From assembly GCF_015558675.1 (NCBI RefSeq), contig NZ_JADMOL010000004.1:298157-362156 (forward strand): a stretch of DNA of 64,000 nucleotides, given 5' to 3'. Below, piece after piece: positions 8,400-16,874 of the stretch; the first letter of the stretch is position 1; the number at the start of each line of letters is the position of its first letter. The notes beneath the pieces are model-generated. The model did no database searches and was not told the DNA's origin. It saw only the letters and a program-made list of their open reading frames with translations. A program made the position numbers and the translations under genes. The stretch is from Paenibacillus sp. 1001270B_150601_E10. GTDB taxonomy: Bacteria > Bacillota > Bacilli > Paenibacillales > Paenibacillaceae.

Positions 8400-9746
8400 A
8401 TGAGTTTGCGTACGACTCAAGTCAGTTGGAACCGTAAAGTTAAGCAGCTGTACGGTCTTAAATATCGAGCTTTAGCAGATCGCTTCTGGTCGATGTCGAA
8501 GGATGAATGGATGGATTATCAGCGCAATCGATTCCTAGAAATCTATGAATATGCAAGGAATTTCATCCCCTACTATAAGATGAGAGGCGCGCTGTACCCC
8601 GAACTGCATCCTGGGGGCAGGTCGCTTGAGGAGCTTCTTTTAGAGCTGCCTATCTTGAAGAAGGAGACCGTGAAGAAGCATAATGAGCAGTTTTTCAGTA
8701 CGCGATCTTCTTTCAACACCGTACGGCATACAACGAGCGGCTCAACTGGCAATCCTCTGCGCTTGCAAGCCACGATGCAGGAAAAAGGAATGCAGCAGGC
8801 GATCTTTGATACATGGAAGAGAAGAATAGTCGGGACCAGCTCGCCACGAACCATTTATTTGCTAGGCTCCATAAAGGAGGAGGGCGAACAGTGGCTGTCC
8901 CGTGCTTACGGCACCAATGAGGTGTACATCTCCATCTACCAATTAAGACAGAAACATAAGCACGAGATCATTCAATTCCTTCATGCATTCGATCCTGCTT
9001 TTATTCAAGGCTACCCCTCAGCTGTCTTTCAGCTGGCCCAGCTTGCAGGAGACTCTTTGCTGCATCGCAAAAATCGAACTTACGCTATGGTCACCTCAGA
9101 GACGCTGCTTCCCCAATGGAAGTCTGTCATTGAGGAGAAGCTGTGCCATAAAGTTTATGATTTCTACAGCTCTCAGGAAGGAGCGCACGGTGCATTCGAA
9201 GGGGATTGCGGAAGCATGCACATTCATCCGATGTTTGGTTCCGTGGAGCTCATAAAGGAGGATGGGAACAGAGCTGATATAGGAGAATCGGGCTTGATCG
9301 TGGTGACGGGACTGATTCGCAAGAGCATGCCGCTGATTCGCTACGAGATTGGCGATCACGCGGTTAAGGGCTCGTATCATTCCTCTTGCTCATGTTCCTC
9401 TTCATGGGATTCGCTGCAGAAGATAGAAGGAAGACTTGGAGACCAACTGCTTCTTGAAGATGGTAGGAGAATCAGCATGCTTGTGCTTAATCATTTGTTT
9501 CACGGCTTGGATGGCGTAGAGGTGAATGGGGCCCAGTTAATCCAGCATTCTACGCACAGGTTTGAGTTTCTAATCGTCATGAAGGAGCGGGATCAAGGAA
9601 GCCGCAAATTTGTGCAGCAGCGCTTTCAACAGCGATTTATAAAGCTTGTTAATCCTCCATCCAACGTTGATCTAGCGTTTACGTTTGTATCAGAGATTCC
9701 CCGCGGGGCAAATGGGAAGATAAAGTTAGTGGATGTCAGGCTATGA
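8400..9746 (+). CDS. CapK-like adenylate-forming enzyme (phenylacetate-CoA ligase family), second copy
   Basis: 448 residues, related to the protein at 1968. Seen: TTSGSTGNPLRL (P-loop) near residue 115, YSSQEGAHGAFEGDCG near 258 (adenylate motif region), YEIGDHAVKG before the hinge, and ANGKIKLV at the C-terminus with the probable catalytic Lys. The Cys-rich piece that reads CACGRGWP in the first copy is altered here (SCSCSSSWD), so zinc binding may differ. The start ATG 8400 follows AGGGAGAG by about 10 nt. The stop overlaps the Wzy-like start at 9743 (ATGA). The role in EPS synthesis is presumably activation of a decorating acid; the substrate is unknown. Confidence 0.8.
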   Translation: MSLRTTQVSWNRKVKQLYGLKYRALADRFWSMSKDEWMDYQRNRFLEIYEYARNFIPYYKMRGALYPELHPGGRSLEELLLELPILKKETVKKHNEQFFSTRSSFNTVRHTTSGSTGNPLRLQATMQEKGMQQAIFDTWKRRIVGTSSPRTIYLLGSIKEEGEQWLSRAYGTNEVYISIYQLRQKHKHEIIQFLHAFDPAFIQGYPSAVFQLAQLAGDSLLHRKNRTYAMVTSETLLPQWKSVIEEKLCHKVYDFYSSQEGAHGAFEGDCGSMHIHPMFGSVELIKEDGNRADIGESGLIVVTGLIRKSMPLIRYEIGDHAVKGSYHSSCSCSSSWDSLQKIEGRLGDQLLLEDGRRISMLVLNHLFHGLDGVEVNGAQLIQHSTHRFEFLIVMKERDQGSRKFVQQRFQQRFIKLVNPPSNVDLAFTFVSEIPRGANGKIKLVDVRL

Positions 9747-11221
9747 GGCCATTATCGATCGTGACTGATCAAAGGAAACCTGCTCAACTATCCATTAGTT
9801 TGCTCTTTATATGCACCTTTGCCATCTATGCAAGTTGTCTTTGGCTGTTAAAGAGTGCCGATATATATGGGGCTTTCTTGCTGTCTACTTGCCTCATCAT
9901 CTTAATCCTGCCGTTATGGCTGACAAAGGATACGTTCCATCCTTTTATCCTATATATCGGGATGCCGTTCTTCTCTTGGATCAATTATTCGGATAAGCTG
10001 CTGAATGGATACAGCATACGATACTCGCTTGATGACTCCGGCGGTGCAAAGACCTACATTGAGCTATCCATTCTTATGTTTGCGGTTTGGCTTGGCTGCA
10101 TGCTGCTTGGGTATGTGCTGTCCAATCTAGCCGCAGCAAGAAAGTCTGCGCCTATTCGCGCAGGAGAACATGAAGAACGGCGCTATGCAGGGCAGTATAA
10201 CTTTCTTTATCCTAAAGGATTGGCAGCGATTCTATTAGCAATCAGCATCGCCTCTTTTGGTTATATCTTCATGCTGCAGGGCGGCATGGATGCGATGCTT
10301 GCTGCAATGGTGAACCGGCGAGAGGAGTATGAAGGCCTCGCATATATTCGCAATATGGTATCGCTAGGAGGCGTGTCGGCACTCCTTTTTTTATTTGGAG
10401 GAGCACCAAAACGCGGCATTGCAGCAGCCGTGCTGACCACAGCGATGATGATGCTGTTTGGAGGAAGAGGCGCAGCCTTGCTTGGAGTGCTTTTGCCGTT
10501 TGGAATTGTCTATCACTATTTCATTCGAAGACTATCTTTTGCCTTGCTGGCACCTGTCGCAGCAGGTGTGCTCCTCATTGCCCTCATGTGGGGGAATATG
10601 CGGATGGAAGGCGAGATGAACCTTAGTGTGTCGGGGCTTGGCGAGCTGATGTTCAAAGCCGGGAATCAATTGCAGACAGCAGACATCGTTCCCGCGATTG
10701 TCTCTGGAGTGGATTCGGGCTTAATCGCTTTTACCTACGGAGAACCGATTACGCGCATTTTTTATGCGCCGATTCCACGTTCAATCTGGCCGAACAAGCC
10801 GATAACCGATGAAACAGGCGTAGTCGGATACACCTTAATGGGACCAGACTATTGGGGACTACCTGCTGGCAATTATGGTTGGGCTTATTTTAATTTTGGC
10901 TGGCTTGGCGTCATTGTATTGGGAGTACTAACAGGAGCATGTGTGTGGATTTGGAAAAGGCAGCTGTTAGAAAAAAGAAGGTCTCACCTGACGATGGTTC
11001 TTTATGCCTCTACGATCGTATACATTTCTCAAATATTTGCAGCTTCGGCTCAGATCAAGGTGCTATGGATGTGCGGAATATGCTTATTGCTCCTAGGGCT
11101 TGATCAGATCCTAAAGCTTCTGTTCAAAGGAAAGCATGGCAAGCATCTTCGAATGAATTCTGTGATCGATGAGGGGTCAAGACATGGAAAAGAGAATACT
11201 ATTCGTAGAATCCCGATATAA
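9743..11221 (+). CDS. Oligosaccharide repeat-unit polymerase-like membrane protein (Wzy), second copy
   Basis: 492 residues with about 10-12 spans and a long outer loop in the second half containing YAPIPRSIWPNKP (residues ~335-350) and GPDYWGLPAGNYGWAYFNFG, a pattern seen in O-antigen/EPS polymerases of the oligosaccharide repeat unit polymerase type. It is unlike the polymerase-like protein at 4504 in sequence and loop layout. The gene overlaps the CapK stop upstream by 4 nt and the next glycosyltransferase start by 38 nt, so it belongs to the same transcript. Polymerase calls rest on topology and context more than on motifs. Confidence 0.75.
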   Translation: MRPLSIVTDQRKPAQLSISLLFICTFAIYASCLWLLKSADIYGAFLLSTCLIILILPLWLTKDTFHPFILYIGMPFFSWINYSDKLLNGYSIRYSLDDSGGAKTYIELSILMFAVWLGCMLLGYVLSNLAAARKSAPIRAGEHEERRYAGQYNFLYPKGLAAILLAISIASFGYIFMLQGGMDAMLAAMVNRREEYEGLAYIRNMVSLGGVSALLFLFGGAPKRGIAAAVLTTAMMMLFGGRGAALLGVLLPFGIVYHYFIRRLSFALLAPVAAGVLLIALMWGNMRMEGEMNLSVSGLGELMFKAGNQLQTADIVPAIVSGVDSGLIAFTYGEPITRIFYAPIPRSIWPNKPITDETGVVGYTLMGPDYWGLPAGNYGWAYFNFGWLGVIVLGVLTGACVWIWKRQLLEKRRSHLTMVLYASTIVYISQIFAASAQIKVLWMCGICLLLLGLDQILKLLFKGKHGKHLRMNSVIDEGSRHGKENTIRRIPI

Positions 11222-12338
11222 CTCCTACTACGGTGCTCAGCAAAGCATGGTCAAGTTGATGGGCGTACTCTCAAGAGGCTTTCACTGTGAAGTGCTGACC
11301 ACAAACAAGGGACGGCTCGCTGAAGAGCTGGAGCGCAACCATATTCCGGTCAAAATTATTAAGCTAGGGTCTAGAAGCAATGTGTTTAATGGAAGAGTGC
11401 TTCAATACAATTGGTTGAATAAGCTTCGAGTGGCAGCTGAACTCTTCACATTTAATTGCAGGGTGCTTCATTATATTTATCAGCATCACATTCGAATTAT
11501 TTATGTGAACGATGCTCGTTCCCTTGTCTATGTCGGCATGGCGGCAAAGCTGCTCCGCTGCAAGGTTATTTATTACGTTCGGGCAGATATTGAGCACAAC
11601 TGGATGACCCGGTTGTGCTTTTTATTGTCCAATAAAGTGATTACGATTGCCGAAGGCGTTTTAAGAAGGCTCCCAACCTCCTTTCTAGCACGCTACGCGC
11701 ACAAGACTTCCAATATCTACACCGGCTTTGATTTTGATCAGGAGGATACGGAGGTTGATGCTGCAGCACTTAAGAACAGGTATGGGATTGAGGAACAGCG
11801 ATTCGTCATTGGTTATGTAGGCTCCATCCATCCCCGTAAAGGCCTTGATGTTCTTGCCAATGTGCTTGGGAAGATCGGAGGCGGCCATGAACTGGCTTTG
11901 TTGATGGCAGGAGATCCAAGTGATGGGCAGAGTGAGTATTGGAAAGGGCTGTATGAGCGGTTAATGCAAAGCAAGGTTCAAGTGATTCAGCTTGGCTATC
12001 AGCGGAAGCTTCAGCCCGTGTACGCCGTGATGGACGTGCTTGTACTGCCGTCACGCTCCGAGGGGCTTCCGAGAACGGTTATTGAGGCCATGTCCTTTGG
12101 TGTTCCTGTCATTGCGACAGACGTAGGCGGAGTGAAGGAGATCATTCCGAATGCTGATTATGGGATGGTGATCCCCCATGATGATGAAGAAGCCCTTACC
12201 CAAGCAATTGAAGCGATGAAGACCTCTCCAGACTACCGACGAACCCTTCATTCCAGCACCAAGCTGTATGTGAGAGAGAAGTTCAATCAAGAGCGATTTG
12301 AGCATGAGGTCCTTTCGCTATTTACAAAGATGAGTTGA
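11184..12338 (+). CDS. Glycosyltransferase family 4
   Basis: 384 residues from ATG 11184, which has GAGGGG about 7 nt upstream; the in-frame ATG 11169 lies before that site and is less likely. GT-B features: N-terminal ESRYNSYYGAQQSMVKL (acceptor loop), FVIGYVGSIHPRKGLDVL at the start of the donor half, and EGLPRTVIEAMSFG followed by DVGGVKEI. Probable role is building the EPS repeat unit at the inner face of the membrane. The coding start lies inside the preceding polymerase gene. Confidence 0.86.
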   Translation: MEKRILFVESRYNSYYGAQQSMVKLMGVLSRGFHCEVLTTNKGRLAEELERNHIPVKIIKLGSRSNVFNGRVLQYNWLNKLRVAAELFTFNCRVLHYIYQHHIRIIYVNDARSLVYVGMAAKLLRCKVIYYVRADIEHNWMTRLCFLLSNKVITIAEGVLRRLPTSFLARYAHKTSNIYTGFDFDQEDTEVDAAALKNRYGIEEQRFVIGYVGSIHPRKGLDVLANVLGKIGGGHELALLMAGDPSDGQSEYWKGLYERLMQSKVQVIQLGYQRKLQPVYAVMDVLVLPSRSEGLPRTVIEAMSFGVPVIATDVGGVKEIIPNADYGMVIPHDDEEALTQAIEAMKTSPDYRRTLHSSTKLYVREKFNQERFEHEVLSLFTKMS

Positions 12339-12366
12339 AAACTTTAGTTCTAGGGAGTGCGATGAG

Positions 12367-13401
12367 ATGACGATTCTGGTTACAGGTGCATCAGGATTTA
12401 TTGGGTACTATGTAAGTCAGCAGTTGCTGCAAAGAGGCTATGAGGTAACGGGTGTCGATGCCATGAATGATTATTATGACCCTGCCCTGAAAGAAGCAAG
12501 GCTTGAGCAACTGCTTCAGCATCCTAACTTTACCTTCCACAAGCTTCAGCTGGAGGATCGAGCGAGTGTGGATCAGTTGTTCAATGATAAAAAGTATGAT
12601 CGAGTGATTCATTTGGCAGCACAAGCGGGCGTAAGGTACAGCCTTATTAATCCTTACAGCTACGTGCAATCGAATCTCGTTGCATTCGGCAACGTGCTGG
12701 AGGCCTGCCGGCATCATCGAATTGAACATTTGGTGTACGCATCGTCAAGCTCTGTATATGGCGCAAATGTAAAGGTGCCTTTCTCGGTTCAAGACCCTGT
12801 GAACCATCCCGTAAGCCTGTATGCTGCAACGAAAAAAGCCAACGAACTGATGGCTCATTCCTATAGTCATCTGTACGGCATTCCAACCACGGGGCTGCGC
12901 TTTTTTACTGTATATGGACCATGGGGCAGACCAGATATGGCTTACTACAGCTTTACGAAGCGGATCATGGCGAATGAACCCATCCAGTTGTTCAATTACG
13001 GCAACATGAAGAGAGACTTTACCTATATTGACGATATCGTAGAGGGAATTGTCCGCGTGATGGATCATATCCCAGCAGCGGACCCAACATGGAATGCGCT
13101 TCAGCCCGATCCAGGAACGAGCCATGCACCGTATCGCGTATATAACATTGGCAACCATAACCCGGTTGAATTGACCTCCTTTATCAGTATTCTGGAGAAG
13201 CTGATTGGGAAGAAAGCGATCGTTGAGCTTCTGCCGATGCAAGATGGAGATGTAGAGGCGACCTTTGCGGATGTAGAGGACTTATTTGAGGCGGTATCCT
13301 TCAGACCAAGCACTTCGCTGGAAGTGGGATTAAGTCGGTTTGTAGAGTGGTATTCCAGCTATTATCAAGAAGCTGCTGTTCCTTCTCTTACTCTGTCGTA
13401 A
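12367..13401 (+). CDS. NAD-dependent sugar epimerase, UDP-glucuronate 4-epimerase-like
   Basis: 344-residue short-chain dehydrogenase of the extended type. Seen: TGASGFIG for NAD binding at residues 6-13, ASSSSVYG with the catalytic Ser/Thr region near 125, YAATKKANE as the Y-x-x-x-K pair near 151-155, and FFTVYGPWGRPDMAYYSFTK, the substrate segment usual in UDP-glucuronate 4-epimerases (CapI/LpsL). It would convert UDP-GlcA to UDP-GalA. The UDP-GlcA source, Ugd, is four genes downstream, which supports this choice over UDP-glucose 4-epimerase. Start ATG 12367 follows TAGGGAGTG. Confidence 0.85.
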   Translation: MTILVTGASGFIGYYVSQQLLQRGYEVTGVDAMNDYYDPALKEARLEQLLQHPNFTFHKLQLEDRASVDQLFNDKKYDRVIHLAAQAGVRYSLINPYSYVQSNLVAFGNVLEACRHHRIEHLVYASSSSVYGANVKVPFSVQDPVNHPVSLYAATKKANELMAHSYSHLYGIPTTGLRFFTVYGPWGRPDMAYYSFTKRIMANEPIQLFNYGNMKRDFTYIDDIVEGIVRVMDHIPAADPTWNALQPDPGTSHAPYRVYNIGNHNPVELTSFISILEKLIGKKAIVELLPMQDGDVEATFADVEDLFEAVSFRPSTSLEVGLSRFVEWYSSYYQEAAVPSLTLS

Positions 13402-13433
13402 TCAATTTTAATTCATAAACTGAGGTGTTTGGT

Positions 13434-14609
13434 ATGAAGGTAGGTCACGTGTGTACATCCGCGCTGATGCACAAGCTTCTTGTGGATAAACTGTCCTTAA
13501 TGCAGGAAAAAGGCTATGACATCCATCTGATCTCCTCAAGAGAAGGATTCAATGAAACATTGGTCGCAGGTTATCCGCTCGAGTTTCGCTTTGTCCCAAT
13601 GAATCGCAGCATTCATCCCTTCCAAGATATCGTATCCATCTTTCGCTTGATGCACCTGATTATGAAGGAGAAATACGACATCATTCATACGCACAATGCA
13701 AAAGCTGGCGTCATCGGCCGAATCGCAGCATGGTTATGCAGAACGCCTGTCATTATCCATACCACGCATGGCCTTCCTTTCTATCAAGGACAAAGCGGAA
13801 CCACTTACCATATGTATCGCTGGATGGAGAAGATAGGCTCATGGTTCTGTCATGGCATTGCTTCTCAAAATAAAGAGGACATGGATAAAATAAAGGAATA
13901 CGCGCCGAATAAGCCTGTTCTCTATGAAGGCAATGGAGTCGACTTAGGGCGTATGGACGCTTACAAGTCCGAAGCCAATACGGACGTTATTCGCAAGCTA
14001 AGGAGCAAACATCATATTCCAGATACCCACAAAGTGATTTTGGTCGGTGCAAGATTTGAGCCGGTTAAAAATCACTTTTTTTTGTTGGATGCTCTTGTCT
14101 TGCTTAAGCAGCAATCATCGACTCCTTTCGTCTGCCTGCTGGCAGGGCAGGGGCCGCTTGAAGCGGAGATTATCAATCGAATCAAGGAGCTGAACCTGGA
14201 GGAGCAGGTTATTCTCGTTGGCTATCAGACCAATATCTATCCCTATATTCAAATGGCCGATGTCGTGTCGCTAACCTCTGAGAAGGAGGGGATTCCAAGG
14301 ATCGTGATGGAATCGATGGCCTTTGCAAAGCCCGTCATTGCAAGCGATGTTCTTGGCACTCGCGAGCTTGTGCAGCATGAGGTGAGCGGTGTGCTTGTTC
14401 CATATCCGGATGCCTCGGAGCTCGCTAAGCAATATGCGAGAGTGCTGGAGGACGATGCTTTAGCCGCGGTCTTAGGGATGAACGGGCGAAAGATCATTGA
14501 GGAGCAATTTACGGAGCAGATCGTCATCAACCGCATCCATGAGTACTATCGCAAGATGCGAAAAGACGATTTTTTCAATAAGAAGCAGATGGAGTTTCCC
14601 ATTTCTTAA
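13434..14609 (+). CDS. Glycosyltransferase family 4
   Basis: 391 residues from ATG 13434, 6 nt after TGAGGTG; the longer frame from GTG 13425 begins inside that site. The N-terminus (MKVGHVCTSALMHKLLVDKL) and ADYHIIHTHNAKAG-like segment (DIIHTHNAKAG near residue 87) place it with CapM/PglA-type GT4 enzymes that often add the second sugar onto an undecaprenyl-linked residue. The donor half carries VGARFEPVKNH and EGIPRIVMESMAFAKP, with the E-x7-E pair. It is followed at 41 nt by gtaB. Confidence 0.86.
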   Translation: MKVGHVCTSALMHKLLVDKLSLMQEKGYDIHLISSREGFNETLVAGYPLEFRFVPMNRSIHPFQDIVSIFRLMHLIMKEKYDIIHTHNAKAGVIGRIAAWLCRTPVIIHTTHGLPFYQGQSGTTYHMYRWMEKIGSWFCHGIASQNKEDMDKIKEYAPNKPVLYEGNGVDLGRMDAYKSEANTDVIRKLRSKHHIPDTHKVILVGARFEPVKNHFFLLDALVLLKQQSSTPFVCLLAGQGPLEAEIINRIKELNLEEQVILVGYQTNIYPYIQMADVVSLTSEKEGIPRIVMESMAFAKPVIASDVLGTRELVQHEVSGVLVPYPDASELAKQYARVLEDDALAAVLGMNGRKIIEEQFTEQIVINRIHEYYRKMRKDDFFNKKQMEFPIS

Positions 14610-14649
14610 TCAGAGATAAAAAGTTAAGCAGATAAAGGAGAAATTGAAG

Positions 14650-15546
14650 ATGAAAGTAACGAAAGCGATTATTCCAGCGGCAGGCTTGGGAACACGTTTC
14701 CTGCCTGCAACCAAAGCAACCCCGAAAGAAATGCTTCCGATTGTAGACAAACCTACGATTCAATACATTATCGAGGAGGCGGTCGCTTCAGGGATTGAAG
14801 ATATCATCATCATTAGCGGTCGCGGCAAAAGAGCGATTGAGGATCATTTTGACCGTTCCATTGAACTGGAAGAAACGCTTGAGGAAAAAGGAAAATGGGC
14901 GGAGCTTTCCTCCATTCGCCAAATCAGCGAGCTTGTGAATCTGCACTATGTAAGGCAAGGGCAGCCTAAGGGACTCGGGCATGCGATCTGGTGCGCACGC
15001 TCCTTTATCGGAGATGAGCCGTTCGCTGTATTGCTCGGGGATGATATCGTGCAGGCAGAGGTTCCGGCCTTGAAGCAACTGCTGCAGGTGTATGACAAGT
15101 ATGAGCGTTCTGTCGTTGGCGTGCAGGCGGTGGGTGATGATGATGTGGAGAAGTATGGCATCATTGCTCCGATTCCGTTCCCAGTGGAGCCTAAGGTGAA
15201 GCGGGTATCTGCCTTTGTAGAGAAGCCTAAGCGCGGAGAAGCGCCTTCGAATTATGCGATTATGGGACGTTATGTATTTACTCCTGACATCTTCGCTCAT
15301 TTGAGAGATCTGCCTCCGAGCACAGGCGGGGAAATTCAGTTGACGGATGCGATCCGACTTCTAAATGAGCATGAGGAGGTTCTTGCGTACAGCTTTGATG
15401 GCGTTCGCTATGATGTGGGAGATAAATTCGGCTTTATTAAAGCGACGATTGATTTTGCTATGGAACGTGACGAATTCAAGGCGCCACTCATGAATTATTT
15501 GAGAGCGTTGGTTGAAAAAAATTATGCCCGTGCGGGGAGGTTGTAG
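14650..15546 (+). CDS. gtaB: UTP--glucose-1-phosphate uridylyltransferase (GtaB/GalU)
   Basis: 298 residues. The nucleotidyltransferase signature [20 protein letters not shown] lies at residues 9-28 with the activating Lys in [19 protein letters not shown] follows, as in GtaB/GalU. It makes UDP-glucose from UTP and glucose-1-phosphate, the precursor for the Ugd step two nucleotides downstream. Start ATG 14650 has AAGGAG 9 nt upstream; TTG 14644 is too close to that site. Length agrees with the family (about 290-300). Confidence 0.95.
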   Translation: MKVTKAIIPAAGLGTRFLPATKATPKEMLPIVDKPTIQYIIEEAVASGIEDIIIISGRGKRAIEDHFDRSIELEETLEEKGKWAELSSIRQISELVNLHYVRQGQPKGLGHAIWCARSFIGDEPFAVLLGDDIVQAEVPALKQLLQVYDKYERSVVGVQAVGDDDVEKYGIIAPIPFPVEPKVKRVSAFVEKPKRGEAPSNYAIMGRYVFTPDIFAHLRDLPPSTGGEIQLTDAIRLLNEHEEVLAYSFDGVRYDVGDKFGFIKATIDFAMERDEFKAPLMNYLRALVEKNYARAGRL

Positions 15547-15548
15547 GC

Positions 15549-16874
15549 ATGCGTCGTCTTGCAGTCATTGGAACAGGATATGTGGGTTTGGTTACAGGTT
15601 CATGCTTCGCGGATATTGGCAATCAGGTCATATGCTGCGATATCGACGAGACGAAGATTCAAAAGCTTACTCAAGGCATTATTCCCATCTATGAGCCCGG
15701 CTTGCAGGAGATGGTGATCCGTAATCAGCAGGAAGGACGCCTGCAATTTACGACCAATCTAGCAGAAGCTGTGCAGTTTGCTGAAATTATTTACATTGCG
15801 GTTGGGACACCGATGTCTCCGCATGGCGAAGCGGATCTGTCTTACATCTATGCCGCAGCGAAGAGCATTGCAGAATCGATGCAGGAGTATAAGATCATTG
15901 TGATCAAGAGCACCGTGCCAGTGGGGACCGGGCGCAGCGTACAACAGCTGATCTCCGAGCATACAACGCATCCTTTCGACATGGTCAGCAATCCGGAGTT
16001 TCTGCGTGAAGGCTCTGCAATCGCAGATTGCATGAAGATGGAGCGGGCAGTGATCGGAGCTACACATCCGTCAGCTGCGGATGTGATTGAAGAGCTGCAT
16101 GCTCCGTTTCGAACGCTTGTCTATCGGACAAGTGTAGAGAGTGCGGAGATGATTAAATATGCGGCGAATGCGTTCTTGGCAACGAAGATCTCGTTTATAA
16201 ATGAGATTGCGAATCTCTGCGAGGAGACAGGGGCGAATGTGTCTGAGGTATCGACAGGCATCGGGCTAGACAGCCGTATCGGCAGCCAATTCCTTCAGGC
16301 GGGCATTGGCTACGGCGGTTCATGCTTCCCGAAGGATACGGAAGCCCTGCGATTCATCTGCTCGAAGTCAGGCGTGTCCTCCCGTCTTATTAATGCGGTC
16401 ATCGAGACGAATGCCAAGCAGCGCTATGTTGTCTTGAACAAGCTTCAGCACGTCCTTGGCCATCTGCAGGGCAAAACGATTGCTGTCTTGGGGCTTGCAT
16501 TCAAGCCAAATACAGATGACATGCGTTATGCTCCTTCTGTCGATCTGATTCCTGAGCTGGTTCAGCGAGGAGCTGCCATTAAAGCTTATGATCCCATTGC
16601 AATAGATGAAGCGAGGAAGTGGATTCCAAGCGATATCCTCTACACGACGGATCTTTACGAAGCTGTTGAGGGCTGTGATGCCTGCCTCATTCTAACCGAT
16701 TGGGAACAGGTCAAATCAATGGATTTAGAGCGTCTTCATTCGCTTATGCGGCAAGCGGTGGTTGTTGATGGACGCAACTGCTTCTCTCTAGAGGAAATGA
16801 AGGCGCATGGCTTTTACTATTCCAGCATCGGAAGAGCCGTCGTTCATTCCCAGCTAGAGGTTGGAATTGGATAG
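15549..16874 (+). CDS. ugd: UDP-glucose 6-dehydrogenase
   Basis: 441 residues, full-length for the family. Seen: the NAD-binding GTGYVGLVTG near residue 8, VGTPMSPHGEADLSY, the central SNPEFLREGSAI substrate segment, the catalytic Cys in GYGGSCFPKDT near residue 259, and GLAFKPNTDDMRYAPS in the C-terminal half. It oxidises UDP-glucose to UDP-glucuronate with two NAD+. It begins 2 nt after gtaB and ends directly against the next ATG, so gtaB, ugd and the beta-helix gene are co-transcribed. Gene names tuaD or ugd are used in Bacillus relatives. Confidence 0.95.
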   Translation: MRRLAVIGTGYVGLVTGSCFADIGNQVICCDIDETKIQKLTQGIIPIYEPGLQEMVIRNQQEGRLQFTTNLAEAVQFAEIIYIAVGTPMSPHGEADLSYIYAAAKSIAESMQEYKIIVIKSTVPVGTGRSVQQLISEHTTHPFDMVSNPEFLREGSAIADCMKMERAVIGATHPSAADVIEELHAPFRTLVYRTSVESAEMIKYAANAFLATKISFINEIANLCEETGANVSEVSTGIGLDSRIGSQFLQAGIGYGGSCFPKDTEALRFICSKSGVSSRLINAVIETNAKQRYVVLNKLQHVLGHLQGKTIAVLGLAFKPNTDDMRYAPSVDLIPELVQRGAAIKAYDPIAIDEARKWIPSDILYTTDLYEAVEGCDACLILTDWEQVKSMDLERLHSLMRQAVVVDGRNCFSLEEMKAHGFYYSSIGRAVVHSQLEVGIG

